64,000 nucleotides of DNA from assembly GCF_005049285.1 (NCBI RefSeq), contig NZ_SOSC01000012.1, positions 1 to 64,000 of the forward strand, read 5' to 3'. Source of the DNA: Halorientalis salina (lineage in GTDB: Archaea; Halobacteriota; Halobacteria; Halobacteriales; Haloarculaceae). Position 1 is the stretch's first letter. Each line of letters starts with the position of its first letter. The notes under the pieces are model-generated. The model was not told the DNA's origin. It did no database searches and saw nothing but the letters and a program-made list of their open reading frames with translations. Of this stretch, positions 32,195-40,492 are shown one piece after another. The position numbers and the translations under genes were made by a program.

Positions 32195-33924
32195 GGGTTT
32201 TGCTGGAAGATGTCTTCTGGGCCGAGCATCCGCAGGAGGCGCTTGCCAGCGTAGAACATCACGAAGAACGGCAGGAGCTGCCAACCGACCTCAAAGATGA
32301 GGGCGAACCAGCCTTCAATCGTTCCGAGTGGATGCCAGCGGGCCGTCGCGGAATCGCTCACGTACGCGGGATTATGGCCGAGCCACGAACCCGGATGGTA
32401 GCGGGCCGTGTAGATCCCCGGCTCGTCGATCGTCACGATTGCCACGCCCGATTCGTTGGTCTCGACGCGCTGATCTGCGACGGTGATGTATCCATTCCGG
32501 GTGGTTCCGCCAATCGGGTACTGGCGGCTATCGTCGAGCGTGATGGGAGCGCCGGTCTGATTGTCCCGCAGTTCAATCCGGAGTGTCGCCTGTGACTGGT
32601 TCTGCTTGAGTACCTCCACGGTGAGGTTGCTGCGACGGAGCTGTCGCTCGGAGCCACCGTTCGGCTCGACGATCGAGGCGTTCACGCCACGGACGATACC
32701 CGCAACGTGGAGCGCTTCACGGTCGACGGTCTCCGCTCGAACGGCGACGCCGTACGTCGTCGTGTACGACTGGTTGACGATGTCGATGTTGATGTTCTCC
32801 CCAATGGTGCCGACCGGCGACGGGCGGTCAGTCCCCCACGTCTCGATGAGTTCGGGGCCATCTCGAACCGGCTCGGCACGCGGCCCGATGCGAGACGGAT
32901 ATGCGTGGACGTACACGGGAATCGCATCCGATTCAACGGTGGCGCTATCTGTCCGGTTCGACCGAACGAGCGTGTCCCAGTTGGTGTTCCGAGCAGTGTA
33001 GAACCGCCAGACACCACGCACCCGTGCATCGCCATCCTCGGTAAGCGTGTACCCCTGCCACGGGCGGGACTGGAAGATGGCCACACCGGCGTCGCCGTTA
33101 GGGTACTCGGCGTAGTAGGGATATGCCGAGAGGTCGTAGATCTCGACGTCGATCGCGTTCGAGACGTTGCGTGATTCCGTCCGGTAGGTTACGTCGACGT
33201 CCGTCCGGTTGCCTTGGTCGAACCGAGTGGTCTTCTTCAGACGGGTACTGATCTCCGCTTCGAGCGTGAGATTCGCGCTCCAGTCATCCTCGATCTGGTA
33301 GTCGAGGGCTGGCGTATGGGACCCGTCCTGCGTCGCGATGGTCTCGCCGTTCTTCTTCAGCCGGACTTCTTCGACCTCGTGCTCCGTGAGCGACCACGAG
33401 ATAGTCGTGTTGCCGGAGGAGCTCCCGTTGGGTACGCGAACGCGATAATCAACGAAACCGCGCATCGTCCCATTCGGCGCGATGTAGAGTGGGGTTTCAC
33501 CGGACTCGAGGTGTCCACGAGTAGAGGGCTGGACGGCGAAGATCGTTGCGTGAGCATCTTCGATGAAGACGCCGTCCTCGAGGTCCGCGTGCGGCGGATG
33601 CACGGACGTATCTGGGCCGCCGGCGTCGAGGTCCTCGAAGTCGTTCCGAGTCCACGTCGCCGCGGTCGCGGGCGGGCGCTTGAACGTGACGTCGGTCCCG
33701 TTCGCGACTTGGTGGACGGCGGAGCGGTCCTCGCCGTACCGCTGGCGGTACTCCTCCTGGCTGATGTAATTGTCCGAATCGCGGGACCACAGCGTTGCCG
33801 ACTCGTTTTCCGTGAGCCCGTTCCCCTCCGTACCCGGTCGCGGCGGGTCGGCTGCGACGATACCCGTGACTAAGCTCGTCACGAGCAAGCCGGCCATGAG
33901 CACGGAGAGCTCTCGGTGGTTCAT
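32191..33924 (-). CDS. Large exported, C-terminally anchored surface protein
   Basis: This 577-residue protein has an N-terminal signal peptide (SVLMAGLLVTSLVTGIVAAD), a long beta-rich outer domain with many N-glycosylation sequons (NES, NGT, NGSS, NTT, NLT, NVS, NRT, NQS) and a C-terminal membrane helix (about 545-562, WFALIFEVGWQLLPFFVMFYAG) with a short basic tail. It is probably displayed on the cell surface and may serve in mating-pair contact, a role given by VirB5 or TraN-like proteins elsewhere. It lies between the pilin-like and lipoprotein genes. The sequence family is otherwise not recognised. Confidence 0.65.
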   Translation of the reverse strand: MNHRELSVLMAGLLVTSLVTGIVAADPPRPGTEGNGLTENESATLWSRDSDNYISQEEYRQRYGEDRSAVHQVANGTDVTFKRPPATAATWTRNDFEDLDAGGPDTSVHPPHADLEDGVFIEDAHATIFAVQPSTRGHLESGETPLYIAPNGTMRGFVDYRVRVPNGSSSGNTTISWSLTEHEVEEVRLKKNGETIATQDGSHTPALDYQIEDDWSANLTLEAEISTRLKKTTRFDQGNRTDVDVTYRTESRNVSNAIDVEIYDLSAYPYYAEYPNGDAGVAIFQSRPWQGYTLTEDGDARVRGVWRFYTARNTNWDTLVRSNRTDSATVESDAIPVYVHAYPSRIGPRAEPVRDGPELIETWGTDRPSPVGTIGENINIDIVNQSYTTTYGVAVRAETVDREALHVAGIVRGVNASIVEPNGGSERQLRRSNLTVEVLKQNQSQATLRIELRDNQTGAPITLDDSRQYPIGGTTRNGYITVADQRVETNESGVAIVTIDEPGIYTARYHPGSWLGHNPAYVSDSATARWHPLGTIEGWFALIFEVGWQLLPFFVMFYAGKRLLRMLGPEDIFQQNP

Positions 33925-33952
33925 AGGGCTCGTAACGGGGATCGCGGAGTGC

Positions 33953-34372
33953 TTACCAGGGGACGAGGTCGACGCACTGCGCCAGCGGCAGCCCCATCAT
34001 CGACCCGGCGACGGTGTACAGCGGGCCGAGGACGACGAGGACGACCGCGGACTTCATCGCCGACCGTTTGTGGCGCTTAAGGCCCTTCTTCTGCTCGGGA
34101 TTGAGGGTGAACATCTCGATAAGGGAGTCAGCCTGCCAGACGATTGCGAGGCCGACGATCCCCAGCGCGGTTGTGAGCTGGAAGAATCCCTCAATCATGC
34201 TGGGAAGGTTGTCCGCGCTACAGACGGCGTTACTCTGGGCGGCGACCGGCTGGACGGCGAACAGGCTCAGGAAGACGACTGTTAGTGCGGCCTGTCGTGG
34301 AACCTTGCCGGTCAGGGATGACTCGGTGTCGGTGCTACGTTCAGGGTCGGAGGGAGTCTTGTTCTGGGACAT
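33953..34372 (-). CDS. VirB2-like small membrane protein (pilin candidate)
   Basis: This 139-residue protein has an N-terminal charged region, then a hydrophobic segment ending AVQPVAAQS (about 28-46, a likely signal peptide). Two further helices follow: SMIEGFFQLTTALGIVGLAIVWQ and AVVLVVLGPLYTVAGSMMG, separated by a basic loop (KKGLKRHKRSAMK). Signal plus two helices with a basic loop is the design of VirB2/TrbC pilins. Its position early in the operon fits. The protein is short and divergent, so this is inferred from topology. Confidence 0.55.
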   Translation of the reverse strand: MSQNKTPSDPERSTDTESSLTGKVPRQAALTVVFLSLFAVQPVAAQSNAVCSADNLPSMIEGFFQLTTALGIVGLAIVWQADSLIEMFTLNPEQKKGLKRHKRSAMKSAVVLVVLGPLYTVAGSMMGLPLAQCVDLVPW

Positions 34373-34378
34373 TGCGGG

Positions 34379-34657
34379 TCAATCATCAGTAGCGTCTCCA
34401 GCCGTCGGCTGGCTCTGCTGATCTTCGACGAGCGAACGGAGGTCGTCGATTCGATTCGTGTACTCTGCGATCTCTTCGAGCGTGTAGCCTTGCTCGCGGG
34501 CCCGGTCCAGGAGGTCGCGGAGCTCGTCGGGGTCAACACCGCGGACTTCCATTTCCTCACGGAGGGCGCGGCGATAGAGGGCTGAGGCGTTGATGTGGCC
34601 GTTCCACATCAGGTACAGATCATCGATGTCCTCGATGGTGACTGACCTCGTAATCAT
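34379..34657 (-). CDS. Small regulator-like first gene of the conjugation operon
   Basis: The 92-residue protein starts MITRSVTIEDIDDLYLMWNG. After a short strand come four helices (YLMWNGHINASALYRRALREEMEVRG, PDELRDLLDRAREQGYTLEEIAEYTNRIDDLRSLVED). The strand plus helices resemble a ribbon-helix-helix or antitoxin-like protein, so it may regulate the operon it leads. The ATG at 34657 is 20 bases below a TATA box and palindrome (34678-34705). Frames further upstream cross that promoter and are rejected. Its stop is 6 bases before the pilin-like gene. Confidence 0.55.
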   Translation of the reverse strand: MITRSVTIEDIDDLYLMWNGHINASALYRRALREEMEVRGVDPDELRDLLDRAREQGYTLEEIAEYTNRIDDLRSLVEDQQSQPTAGDATDD

Positions 34658-34677
34658 ACATGCGGGTATGGGTATGC

Positions 34678-34705
34678 ACCGGCTGAGTCCCGGTACATAT
34701 TTACT
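34678..34705 (-). promoter_or_regulatory. Conjugation operon promoter with palindrome
   Basis: On the minus strand AGTAAATATGT (34695-34705) is a good TATA box. It abuts ACCGG (34678-34682 and its partner 34690-34694) with a 7-base loop, and the ATG follows 20 bases on. This is the same box-palindrome-start order as the small genes at 1-20 kb, but with a strong TATA. Confidence 0.55.
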
Positions 34706-34803
34706 GACTATCTGGAAAATATATAAATATTTTCTGGTTGTTCGAGATTGAGATTCGCCATACAAATTATCGGCAAATAATTGAGGAACGTTTCGGGTGT
34801 GCC

Positions 34804-34844
34804 TTAACCAACGGGTGGAGTCTTATCGCGTGGGTGTTGGTTAA
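34804..34844. repeat. TTAACCAAC inverted repeat, copy 3
   Basis: TTAACCAAC (34804-34812) and GTTGGTTAA (34836-34844) have a 23-base spacer. It lies 146 bases above the first gene of the conjugation operon and 20 bases past the xseB stop. Confidence 0.75.
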
Positions 34845-34864
34845 ACTCTCACAATAGAACCGTT

Positions 34865-35047
34865 CTACTCGATCTCGATGACGTCCCCACTTCCATCATT
34901 AAGGAGACTGCGTACTTCGTCAAGGAGTTCCTCACCTTCCTCGTGGAGTGCAGTACCTTCATCGAGGTCGCACTCGTTCGCGTCGAGCTGCTCAATAATC
35001 TCCTCGACGCGACTCAACCGATCGTAGATGTCTGGATCTTTTGCCAC
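34865..35047 (-). CDS. xseB: Exonuclease VII small subunit
   Basis: From a GTG at 35047 the protein is 60 residues (AKDPDIYDRLSRVEEIIEQL...CDLDEGTALHEEGEELLDEV). The two-helix pattern with LEEGTALYEEG-type turn (here DEGTALHEEGEEL) is characteristic of XseB, which binds the coiled-coil of XseA in the single-strand exonuclease. The GTG is 2 bases after the xseA stop at 35050, so the two are co-translated. An in-frame GTG/ATG further upstream would start inside xseA and is not used. Confidence 0.85.
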   Translation of the reverse strand: MAKDPDIYDRLSRVEEIIEQLDANECDLDEGTALHEEGEELLDEVRSLLNDGSGDVIEIE

Positions 35048-35049
35048 GG

Positions 35050-35889
35050 TTAGATCACCCCCAGCCAAAGCCCGGTGATGACCAACAACAGCAACAGCAG
35101 CACAGCGATGGCGACCTTGTAGTAAATCGGTGGGAGGCCCTCGGGTGCGGTCGCTTCATCGACTGCTTCGGCGAGCTCCTGTTCGTGTTCGTGGTCCTGC
35201 TGGAAGGTCTCGTACGCGGCGTCGAGCTGTTGCTCCAGCGGCTCGATCTCACTCGCAAGGAACTCTTGGCGGGAGTTCACGATGTACTCGCCGGCGGCGG
35301 TCGGCGTGATCGTCGCGACGTCCGCCACCTGATCCGCGATGAGTCGGTCATCAGTGTGTCCAATCGCGGTGACCACCGGGGTATTCGCGGTGAAGATCGC
35401 CTCCGCAACCCGCTCGGTGTTGAAGGCCTGGAGGTTCGAATCGCTCCCACCGCCCCGACCAACGATGATGGCGTCGACGTCCTCCGAGCGGTCGAGATGG
35501 TGGATGCCGTTCGCGATGGACGTCGGCGCGTTCGACCCCTGGACGGTTGTGTCCTTCACTAGGATGTCGACGGTGGGGTCCTGTCCGTGGATCGCGTTCT
35601 GGATGTCGTACCGGGCGTCTCCTCGAAGGGACGTGACGACGCCGACCCGCTCCGGGAACGCCGGCGGTTGCTGTTTCTGCTCGTCGTCGAACCAGCCACG
35701 CTCTTCGAGTTCGCTTCGTAGCCGCTCGACGGCAGCTGCTTGGTCGCCGTCGCCGACGACGATCACCTCCCACGGTTTGAGGTCGATTTTCCCGCCCTCA
35801 GTCCAGTAATCGATATCGCCCTCGAGGATAACCTCGGTGCCGTCTTCGAGCTCGGTGTCCATCTCCCGGTAGCGGTTTGCCCAGATCAT
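35050..35889 (-). CDS. xseA: Exonuclease VII large subunit, catalytic part (split gene)
   Basis: The 279 residues begin MIWANRYREMDTELEDGTEV, which is the second half of the OB domain of XseA. They continue with the catalytic domain: PERVGVVTSLRGDARYDI, AIIVGRGGGSDSNLQAFN (GRGGGS loop) and TAIGHTDDRLIADQVADV. The C-terminus has a shorter coiled coil than bacterial XseA and a membrane helix (YKVAIAVLLLLLLVITGLWLG), so the enzyme would be membrane-attached. The first part of the protein is in another frame (35886-36101), overlapping by ATGA. A missing C in the C-run at about 35893-35896 explains the break. Confidence 0.8.
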   Translation of the reverse strand: MIWANRYREMDTELEDGTEVILEGDIDYWTEGGKIDLKPWEVIVVGDGDQAAAVERLRSELEERGWFDDEQKQQPPAFPERVGVVTSLRGDARYDIQNAIHGQDPTVDILVKDTTVQGSNAPTSIANGIHHLDRSEDVDAIIVGRGGGSDSNLQAFNTERVAEAIFTANTPVVTAIGHTDDRLIADQVADVATITPTAAGEYIVNSRQEFLASEIEPLEQQLDAAYETFQQDHEHEQELAEAVDEATAPEGLPPIYYKVAIAVLLLLLLVITGLWLGVI

Positions 35890-36101
35890 ACAGGGAGCTC
35901 GGCATTGCCGTCGGTGAGCGTGAAGTAGAGTGCCGTACTGTTCTGGTGAAGGTCAGTGACTTCGCCGATACAGCGGACGCCGTTGAGGGCAGGCGTGTCT
36001 TGGACGACCGATGCGATCCGGTCGTTCAGCTGTGACACGCTGAGGACCTCTTTCGCATCCGGTTCGACCGCCTGCCGTTCTGTATCCGGTGCGTCCGCCA
36101 T
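35886..36101 (-). CDS. xseA: Exonuclease VII large subunit, N-terminal OB part (split gene)
   Basis: These 71 residues (ending LYFTLTDGNAELPV) form the first strands of the XseA OB fold, with the typical SVSQLNDRIASVVQ helix. Translation stops at a TGA that overlaps the ATG of the second part (GTATGATC). Adding one C to the CCC before TGT would give ELPCMIWANRY and fuse the two parts. Either the gene is broken, or the sequence has an error, or the halves are now translated by coupling and assemble. Confidence 0.8.
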   Translation of the reverse strand: MADAPDTERQAVEPDAKEVLSVSQLNDRIASVVQDTPALNGVRCIGEVTDLHQNSTALYFTLTDGNAELPV

Positions 36102-36172
36102 CTTCGTCTGTTAAATTCTGAACAGCACCCTCAAAAAGGTACCTTCAGTTGATGGTTCGAGTGGATAAACCG

Positions 36173-36601
36173 TCATTCATGCTCGGCGTTTTCGGCATCT
36201 GGATCCCGGATCACAGTTACTTCGATACCCGTCGCTTCCTCGATGACTTCCTCTGGGTCTCGCTCTATCCCGAACATCACGCTGAGGAGACGTTGCCATC
36301 GATTTCGTCGCTGTTCGCTGAGGATGATCATATCCATCTCGAATTCGATCGCTATTTCGATGACCGCTTCCTCTACAAAGAACCCATCTCGAATAACGTA
36401 GTTCGCGTCGAGCTCCCCAACTGAAGATTCAACTGCGGTTCGGAGCTCTTTCCGACTGACTCGACGGTCCTCCAGAACTTGATTAAGGTGGAAAATCAAC
36501 AGTTCAGTTCCTTCACGACCGTCGGTTAAGTCCTGGCCGCGGCGGATGGCCCGTCTGTTCGTCTCCGTGAGAGGATATTGGACAGGAACGAGAACGTTCA
36601 T
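36173..36601 (-). CDS. Universal stress protein (UspA) family
   Basis: The 142-residue protein starts MNVLVPVQYPLTETNRRAIR. It has the Usp alpha/beta core: strand-helix N-terminus, LLIFHLNQ, a middle helix and MDMIILSEQRRNRWQRLLSVMFG, then VTVIRDP. The glycines of the classical ATP-binding motif (G-2x-G-9x-G-S) are mostly absent, so nucleotide binding is doubtful. A TATA-type box (CATTTAACC, minus strand, about 36628) lies 25 bases above. It starts the ion/stress island. Role: small stress or transporter-associated sensor, not more precise. Confidence 0.75.
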   Translation of the reverse strand: MNVLVPVQYPLTETNRRAIRRGQDLTDGREGTELLIFHLNQVLEDRRVSRKELRTAVESSVGELDANYVIRDGFFVEEAVIEIAIEFEMDMIILSEQRRNRWQRLLSVMFGIERDPEEVIEEATGIEVTVIRDPDAENAEHE

Positions 36602-36727
36602 TCACTACCGCTAGCGATGCCGGGGGTTAAATGTATATTTGTCCCACAGGCGCAGTCGCTCGGAAGATGAGTGTGCAGAATCTATGAAGCTTCAACACAC
36701 TCCGGATACTACCGCCAGTACTGACCT

Positions 36728-37975
36728 ATGGCGGAGGATTTAGCAGAGATTCAGCAGGAGATTGCGGCTTCGTCCCATCCCACAACAGAATTCAGCCAAC
36801 TGAGTCGAAGCCGACAGCGGGACGTGTTCTTTCTGCTTCCGCAGAGTCTCCAGGAATCGCTCGTCGAGGATATGACCGGAGAAGAGCTCCAGCGATTCGT
36901 TCGCCGGCTCGGCCCCGACGAGGTGGCTGACGTTCTCGGATTCGCGGACGAAACCACGAGAACAGACGTCCTGCAACGACTCGACGAGGATCGCCGAGAG
37001 AAGGCCGAGTTCCTGCTCGAATTCAGTCCGGAGAGTGCTGCTGGCCTGATGCACCTGGACTACGTCACGGTCGATGCGACTAGGGATATCGACGATGTCG
37101 CCCACCGAGTACAGCGATACGAGGACCGAACGGGGAACGTACCGACGATCTTTGTGACCGAGGACGACGAGCTGGTCGGCGAACTTCCCGGGCAAGCGAT
37201 CGCGATGGCAGACACCGACGACGTCGACCTCCACGACTACGTCCAGGAAACACCTGTCGTCACATACGATACGCCCGACACGGAGGTCGTCGACGTGCTC
37301 CGAGAGCATCCGGAGAGCTCAGTTGCAGTCCTCGACGACGACCGAACCATTCTAGGAGTTATCTATGCCGGGGACCTCCTCAGAGTCATCGAAGAGGAAG
37401 CCGGAGAGACACTCTACGAATTCACCGGTGTTCGAGAAGAGGAGAGCATTCTCGACGGACCGCTCACGAAGGTTCGGTACCGGTACAAGTGGTTGATCAT
37501 CAACCTCGGAACGGCGTTTCTTGCCGCGGCGGCGGTCGGCTTCTTCGAGGACACGATCGCTGCGTTCACGCTCTTGGCCGTGTACATGCCCGTCGTCGCC
37601 GGGATGGGTGGGAACGCCGGGACGCAGTCGATGGCGGTGACCGTCCGTGGCATCGCCCTCGAACAGGTCTCGCTGTCGACCGGGCGTCGAGCGGTGATCA
37701 ACGAAATCATCGCAGGTGGAGCGAACGGCCTCATCACCGGCGTCCTCGTTGCAGCGATAGCGTCGGTATTCAATCAGAGTCCGCTGCTGGGGCTCGTACT
37801 TGGCGTCTCGATGATCCTGAACCTCATCATCGCCGGATTCTTCGGAACGACGATTCCCCTGGTGCTCGAACGTATCGGCAAGGATCCCGCGACGTCGGCG
37901 ACGATCTTCATCACGACGGCGACGGACGTTCTCGGGTTCTTCATCTTTCTCGGATTGGCGCAATCCGTTCTCTAA
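36728..37975 (+). CDS. mgtE: Magnesium channel/transporter MgtE
   Basis: The 415-residue protein has the MgtE layout: an N-terminal helical domain (SQLSRSRQRDVFFLLPQSLQ, 20-125), a CBS pair (about 125-250, GVIYAGDLLRVIEEE) and five membrane helices from about 260. The pore helix TM carries AGMGGNAGTQSM (about 290-300) and the last helices contain FFGTTIPL. The CBS/N domains sense cytosolic Mg2+ and close the pore. It reads on the plus strand, separate from its neighbours. Confidence 0.93.
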   Translation: MAEDLAEIQQEIAASSHPTTEFSQLSRSRQRDVFFLLPQSLQESLVEDMTGEELQRFVRRLGPDEVADVLGFADETTRTDVLQRLDEDRREKAEFLLEFSPESAAGLMHLDYVTVDATRDIDDVAHRVQRYEDRTGNVPTIFVTEDDELVGELPGQAIAMADTDDVDLHDYVQETPVVTYDTPDTEVVDVLREHPESSVAVLDDDRTILGVIYAGDLLRVIEEEAGETLYEFTGVREEESILDGPLTKVRYRYKWLIINLGTAFLAAAAVGFFEDTIAAFTLLAVYMPVVAGMGGNAGTQSMAVTVRGIALEQVSLSTGRRAVINEIIAGGANGLITGVLVAAIASVFNQSPLLGLVLGVSMILNLIIAGFFGTTIPLVLERIGKDPATSATIFITTATDVLGFFIFLGLAQSVL

Positions 37976-38104
37976 ATTCTCTCCTTCAGTTCGCTGGCAA
38001 TGATGAACCTCTGAAGTCACGGCCCGGATGCCCCAGTGATCTTTGCGAGTTTACACGCTGTTGTGAGGCCACAGTATTATTCGGACGGCTGACGGAGAGT
38101 CGGT

Positions 38105-38590
38105 ATGACCGTCTACGAGACCGACCTCCCCGGAGTTGGCCGCAAATTCGACCTTGAATTAGCTGATGACAGTCTTGCATCGGTCGTCATCCATCACGAC
38201 GGCCGGTGTGAACTCTATAAACGGCCCCACCGTGAAGCGAACGGTGAGAAACTCCTTGACCTGACGGGAGAGGAAGCGAACAAACTCGGGTCGATACTCG
38301 AAGGGGCGTACTTCGAGTCTGTGAACGTGGATGAACTAACCGTCCCGCTCGGTGACGCTATTATCGAATGGATCGACATCCCTGAAGACTCGCATATCGC
38401 AGGACAGACACTCGAGGAAAGCAAAATCAAACGCCAAACAGGCACGACGGTAATCGCCATTCAGCGGGATACCGAGACGATACCGAATCCGGGAGCTGAT
38501 TTCGAACTCCACAGCGAGGATATCCTCGTTGCTATCGGGACACGTGAAGAGCACGCGGCTCTGGACGATTTGGTCGAACGCGGTCCCTGA
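38105..38590 (+). CDS. KhtT-like regulatory protein with TrkA-C domain
   Basis: This 161-residue protein has an N-terminal domain (MTVYETDLPGVGRKFDLELA, to about residue 80) and a C-terminal RCK_C/TrkA-C domain (IEWIDIPEDSHIAGQTLEES...TVIAIQRD...DILVAIGTREEH). This is the layout of B. subtilis KhtT, which controls the K+/H+ antiporter KhtU and binds c-di-AMP. The antiporter candidate lies head-to-tail opposite (38599-39798), 8 bases apart and convergent, and a second KhtT gene is upstream of that. Confidence 0.85.
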   Translation: MTVYETDLPGVGRKFDLELADDSLASVVIHHDGRCELYKRPHREANGEKLLDLTGEEANKLGSILEGAYFESVNVDELTVPLGDAIIEWIDIPEDSHIAGQTLEESKIKRQTGTTVIAIQRDTETIPNPGADFELHSEDILVAIGTREEHAALDDLVERGP

Positions 38591-38598
38591 TAGCGTCG

Positions 38599-39798
38599 TC
38601 ACTCGGTGTGGAACGTACGTGCTACCCGTTCGATGAGATGTGCGTTCCGCATAAGTATCGTGCCGAGGATACTCGTGAGCAGGACGTAACCGACGGTGAA
38701 TGCCGGGATCGTTTCCCTGAGAGCGTCTGTGGTCCCCGCAGTGACGAGGAACGCGGCGATCACCAGCGAGAACTCCCCGCGGGGAGCGAGCGCACTCGCC
38801 ATCCTCGATGCCTGCTCGATCGAGAGACCGAAGCTCCGACCGGCGAAGAACCCACTCACAATCTGTCCGAACACCGTGACGACGACGGCAACGAGAACGA
38901 ACCCCGCGACCGAGAGCACGAGTCGCGGATCGGTCTGGAGACCGATGACGAAGAAGAACACCGCTGCGAAGAGGTCACGGCTCGGGGCGAGTTTACTCTC
39001 GATACGCTCGACGTGCGATGTCTGTCCGAACGCCAGGCCGACGAGGAACGCCACGATAGCGTCACTGACACCGGCAGCGAAACCGAGACCGGCCACGAGC
39101 GTAGTCACACCGAGGACGCCGAGGAGGAATAGTTCGCTTGACCGGATATCGAACATTCTATCGAGCCAATCGCCGCCGTAGTAGGCGAACAGCGTCAGTA
39201 CTACCAACACGATCGCTGCCTGTCCGAGTGTCCGACCGAGTGAAGCAATGTCGGCAGCACCCAGGAGGACAGCAGAGAGGATTGCGAACACAGCGGCGGT
39301 GAGAACGTCTTCAATGACGATCACGCCGAGAATCCCTTCGCTCTCCGGATTGACGATCCACTCCAGATCAAGGAGGGATTTGGCGATAATGACCGTCGAC
39401 GAGTTGAACGCGATTAGACCGATGAACAGTGATTCGAGAAGGTTGAATCCGAAGAGGAGACCGACGACGATACCGAGTGGGAAACTGACGCCGACGTCGA
39501 TTGCGCCGGCACGGAGGAACTGCGAACGCTTCTGGATTAGCGAGGTCAGGCTCAGCTCCAGGCCGACGAAGAATAGCAGGAAGATCACACCGAGATCTGC
39601 CAGTAGTCGGATGAACTCCGTCGAGTCGACGACCGTGAGAGAGACGCCGCCGATCGAGGGCGCAAAGGGGCCGATGAGAACACCGACGAGGATGTACGCG
39701 GGGATGACCGACTGGCCGACACGAACGGCAATCAAGCCACCAATCGTGAGGACTGTAAGAAAGATGCCGGCCGAAAGTATGAGACTCGTCGTAGCCAC
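38599..39798 (-). CDS. KhtU-like CPA2 cation/proton antiporter
   Basis: This 399-residue protein has about 12 membrane helices and no C-terminal TrkA domain. CPA2 marks include the conserved acidic and Gly-rich helices (GLIAFNSSTVIIAKSLLDLE, VIVIEDVLTAAVF, FLVGLAFGQTS, ASALAPRGEFSLVIAAFLV). In KhtTU systems the regulatory TrkA-C domain is a separate protein, and here a KhtT gene lies on each side (38105-38590 and 39858-40346). The second is 59 bases upstream in the same direction and is probably in the same operon. Role: K+(or Na+)/H+ exchange. Confidence 0.88.
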   Translation of the reverse strand: MATTSLILSAGIFLTVLTIGGLIAVRVGQSVIPAYILVGVLIGPFAPSIGGVSLTVVDSTEFIRLLADLGVIFLLFFVGLELSLTSLIQKRSQFLRAGAIDVGVSFPLGIVVGLLFGFNLLESLFIGLIAFNSSTVIIAKSLLDLEWIVNPESEGILGVIVIEDVLTAAVFAILSAVLLGAADIASLGRTLGQAAIVLVVLTLFAYYGGDWLDRMFDIRSSELFLLGVLGVTTLVAGLGFAAGVSDAIVAFLVGLAFGQTSHVERIESKLAPSRDLFAAVFFFVIGLQTDPRLVLSVAGFVLVAVVVTVFGQIVSGFFAGRSFGLSIEQASRMASALAPRGEFSLVIAAFLVTAGTTDALRETIPAFTVGYVLLTSILGTILMRNAHLIERVARTFHTE

Positions 39799-39857
39799 GG
39801 ATATGACAGGTATCTACAGGTGAATTATTGTTCCGGTGGTGGCTTCTTTTTAATGGA

Positions 39858-40346
39858 CTATTCGACTTTCGAGAGCAGCTCTTCGAGCGCTTGGTGTGCG
39901 TCGTCATCGCCGACGACGACCAGAACGTCATCTGGTAGTAGCTGTGTGTCTGGCGTCGGATTCGCAATCGTCTGGTCACCGCGTTCGACAGCAAGGACAG
40001 AGACCCCCGTCTGGGTTCGGAGACCCACTTCGCCAATTGTCTGACCGGTAACCGGTGAATCATCCGGGATGGCCACCCATTTGATTCGAGCTCCTGAGAG
40101 CACATCGTCGAGATCGTCGGAGACGGGGTCGAAAAAGACGCCTTCGAATATCTCCGCTATTTTCTCTGCGTCGCGCTCACTCGTCGTGAACAGTTCCTCG
40201 CCGTCGGCGTCCGGTTCATCTCGCCAAAATGCGCTTCGTTTACCGTCGTTGTGGACAACGATCGTGAATACCCCTCCGTCGGGAAACGAGATCTGGTATC
40301 GTCGTCCAACGCCCGGGAGCTGGGTCTCGAAAACCTTCATATCCAT
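39858..40346 (-). CDS. KhtT-like regulatory subunit of the antiporter
   Basis: This 162-residue protein, starting MDMKVFETQLPGVGRRYQIS, is clearly related to the product at 38105 (shared ...TDLPGVGR start and TrkA-C end). The C-terminal RCK_C reads IKWVAIPDDSPVTGQTIGEVGL...VSVLAVERGDQTI...DVLVVVGDDDAH. It precedes the KhtU gene by 59 bases, so these form the functional pair. The ATG at 40346 is followed by a second at 40340. Promoter region shared with the divergent K+ channel gene. Confidence 0.88.
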   Translation of the reverse strand: MDMKVFETQLPGVGRRYQISFPDGGVFTIVVHNDGKRSAFWRDEPDADGEELFTTSERDAEKIAEIFEGVFFDPVSDDLDDVLSGARIKWVAIPDDSPVTGQTIGEVGLRTQTGVSVLAVERGDQTIANPTPDTQLLPDDVLVVVGDDDAHQALEELLSKVE

Positions 40347-40492
40347 AGTGGACTGAGCAGCGTAATCATTGTTCGGACGTCATCGGAGTCAAAACGAACT
40401 GAAATTTACGGTCGTCTTTGGTTACCGTCTCTTTGGGTTACGGTCATACCAGCGCTCTTATATCGGTCGTTCAACTGAGTAAGCAGTAAATA

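Noticed and set aside
20695-34657. Relaxase gene in the conjugation operon
   Set aside because: No HUH, three-His or other relaxase motif was found in any gene of the operon; the nuclease-like tail on the coupling ATPase is not a relaxase fold.
36149-36424. Plus-strand frame of 91 codons opposite the Usp gene
   Set aside because: The minus strand encodes a Usp-like protein with normal haloarchaeal composition and its own TATA; the plus frame has none.
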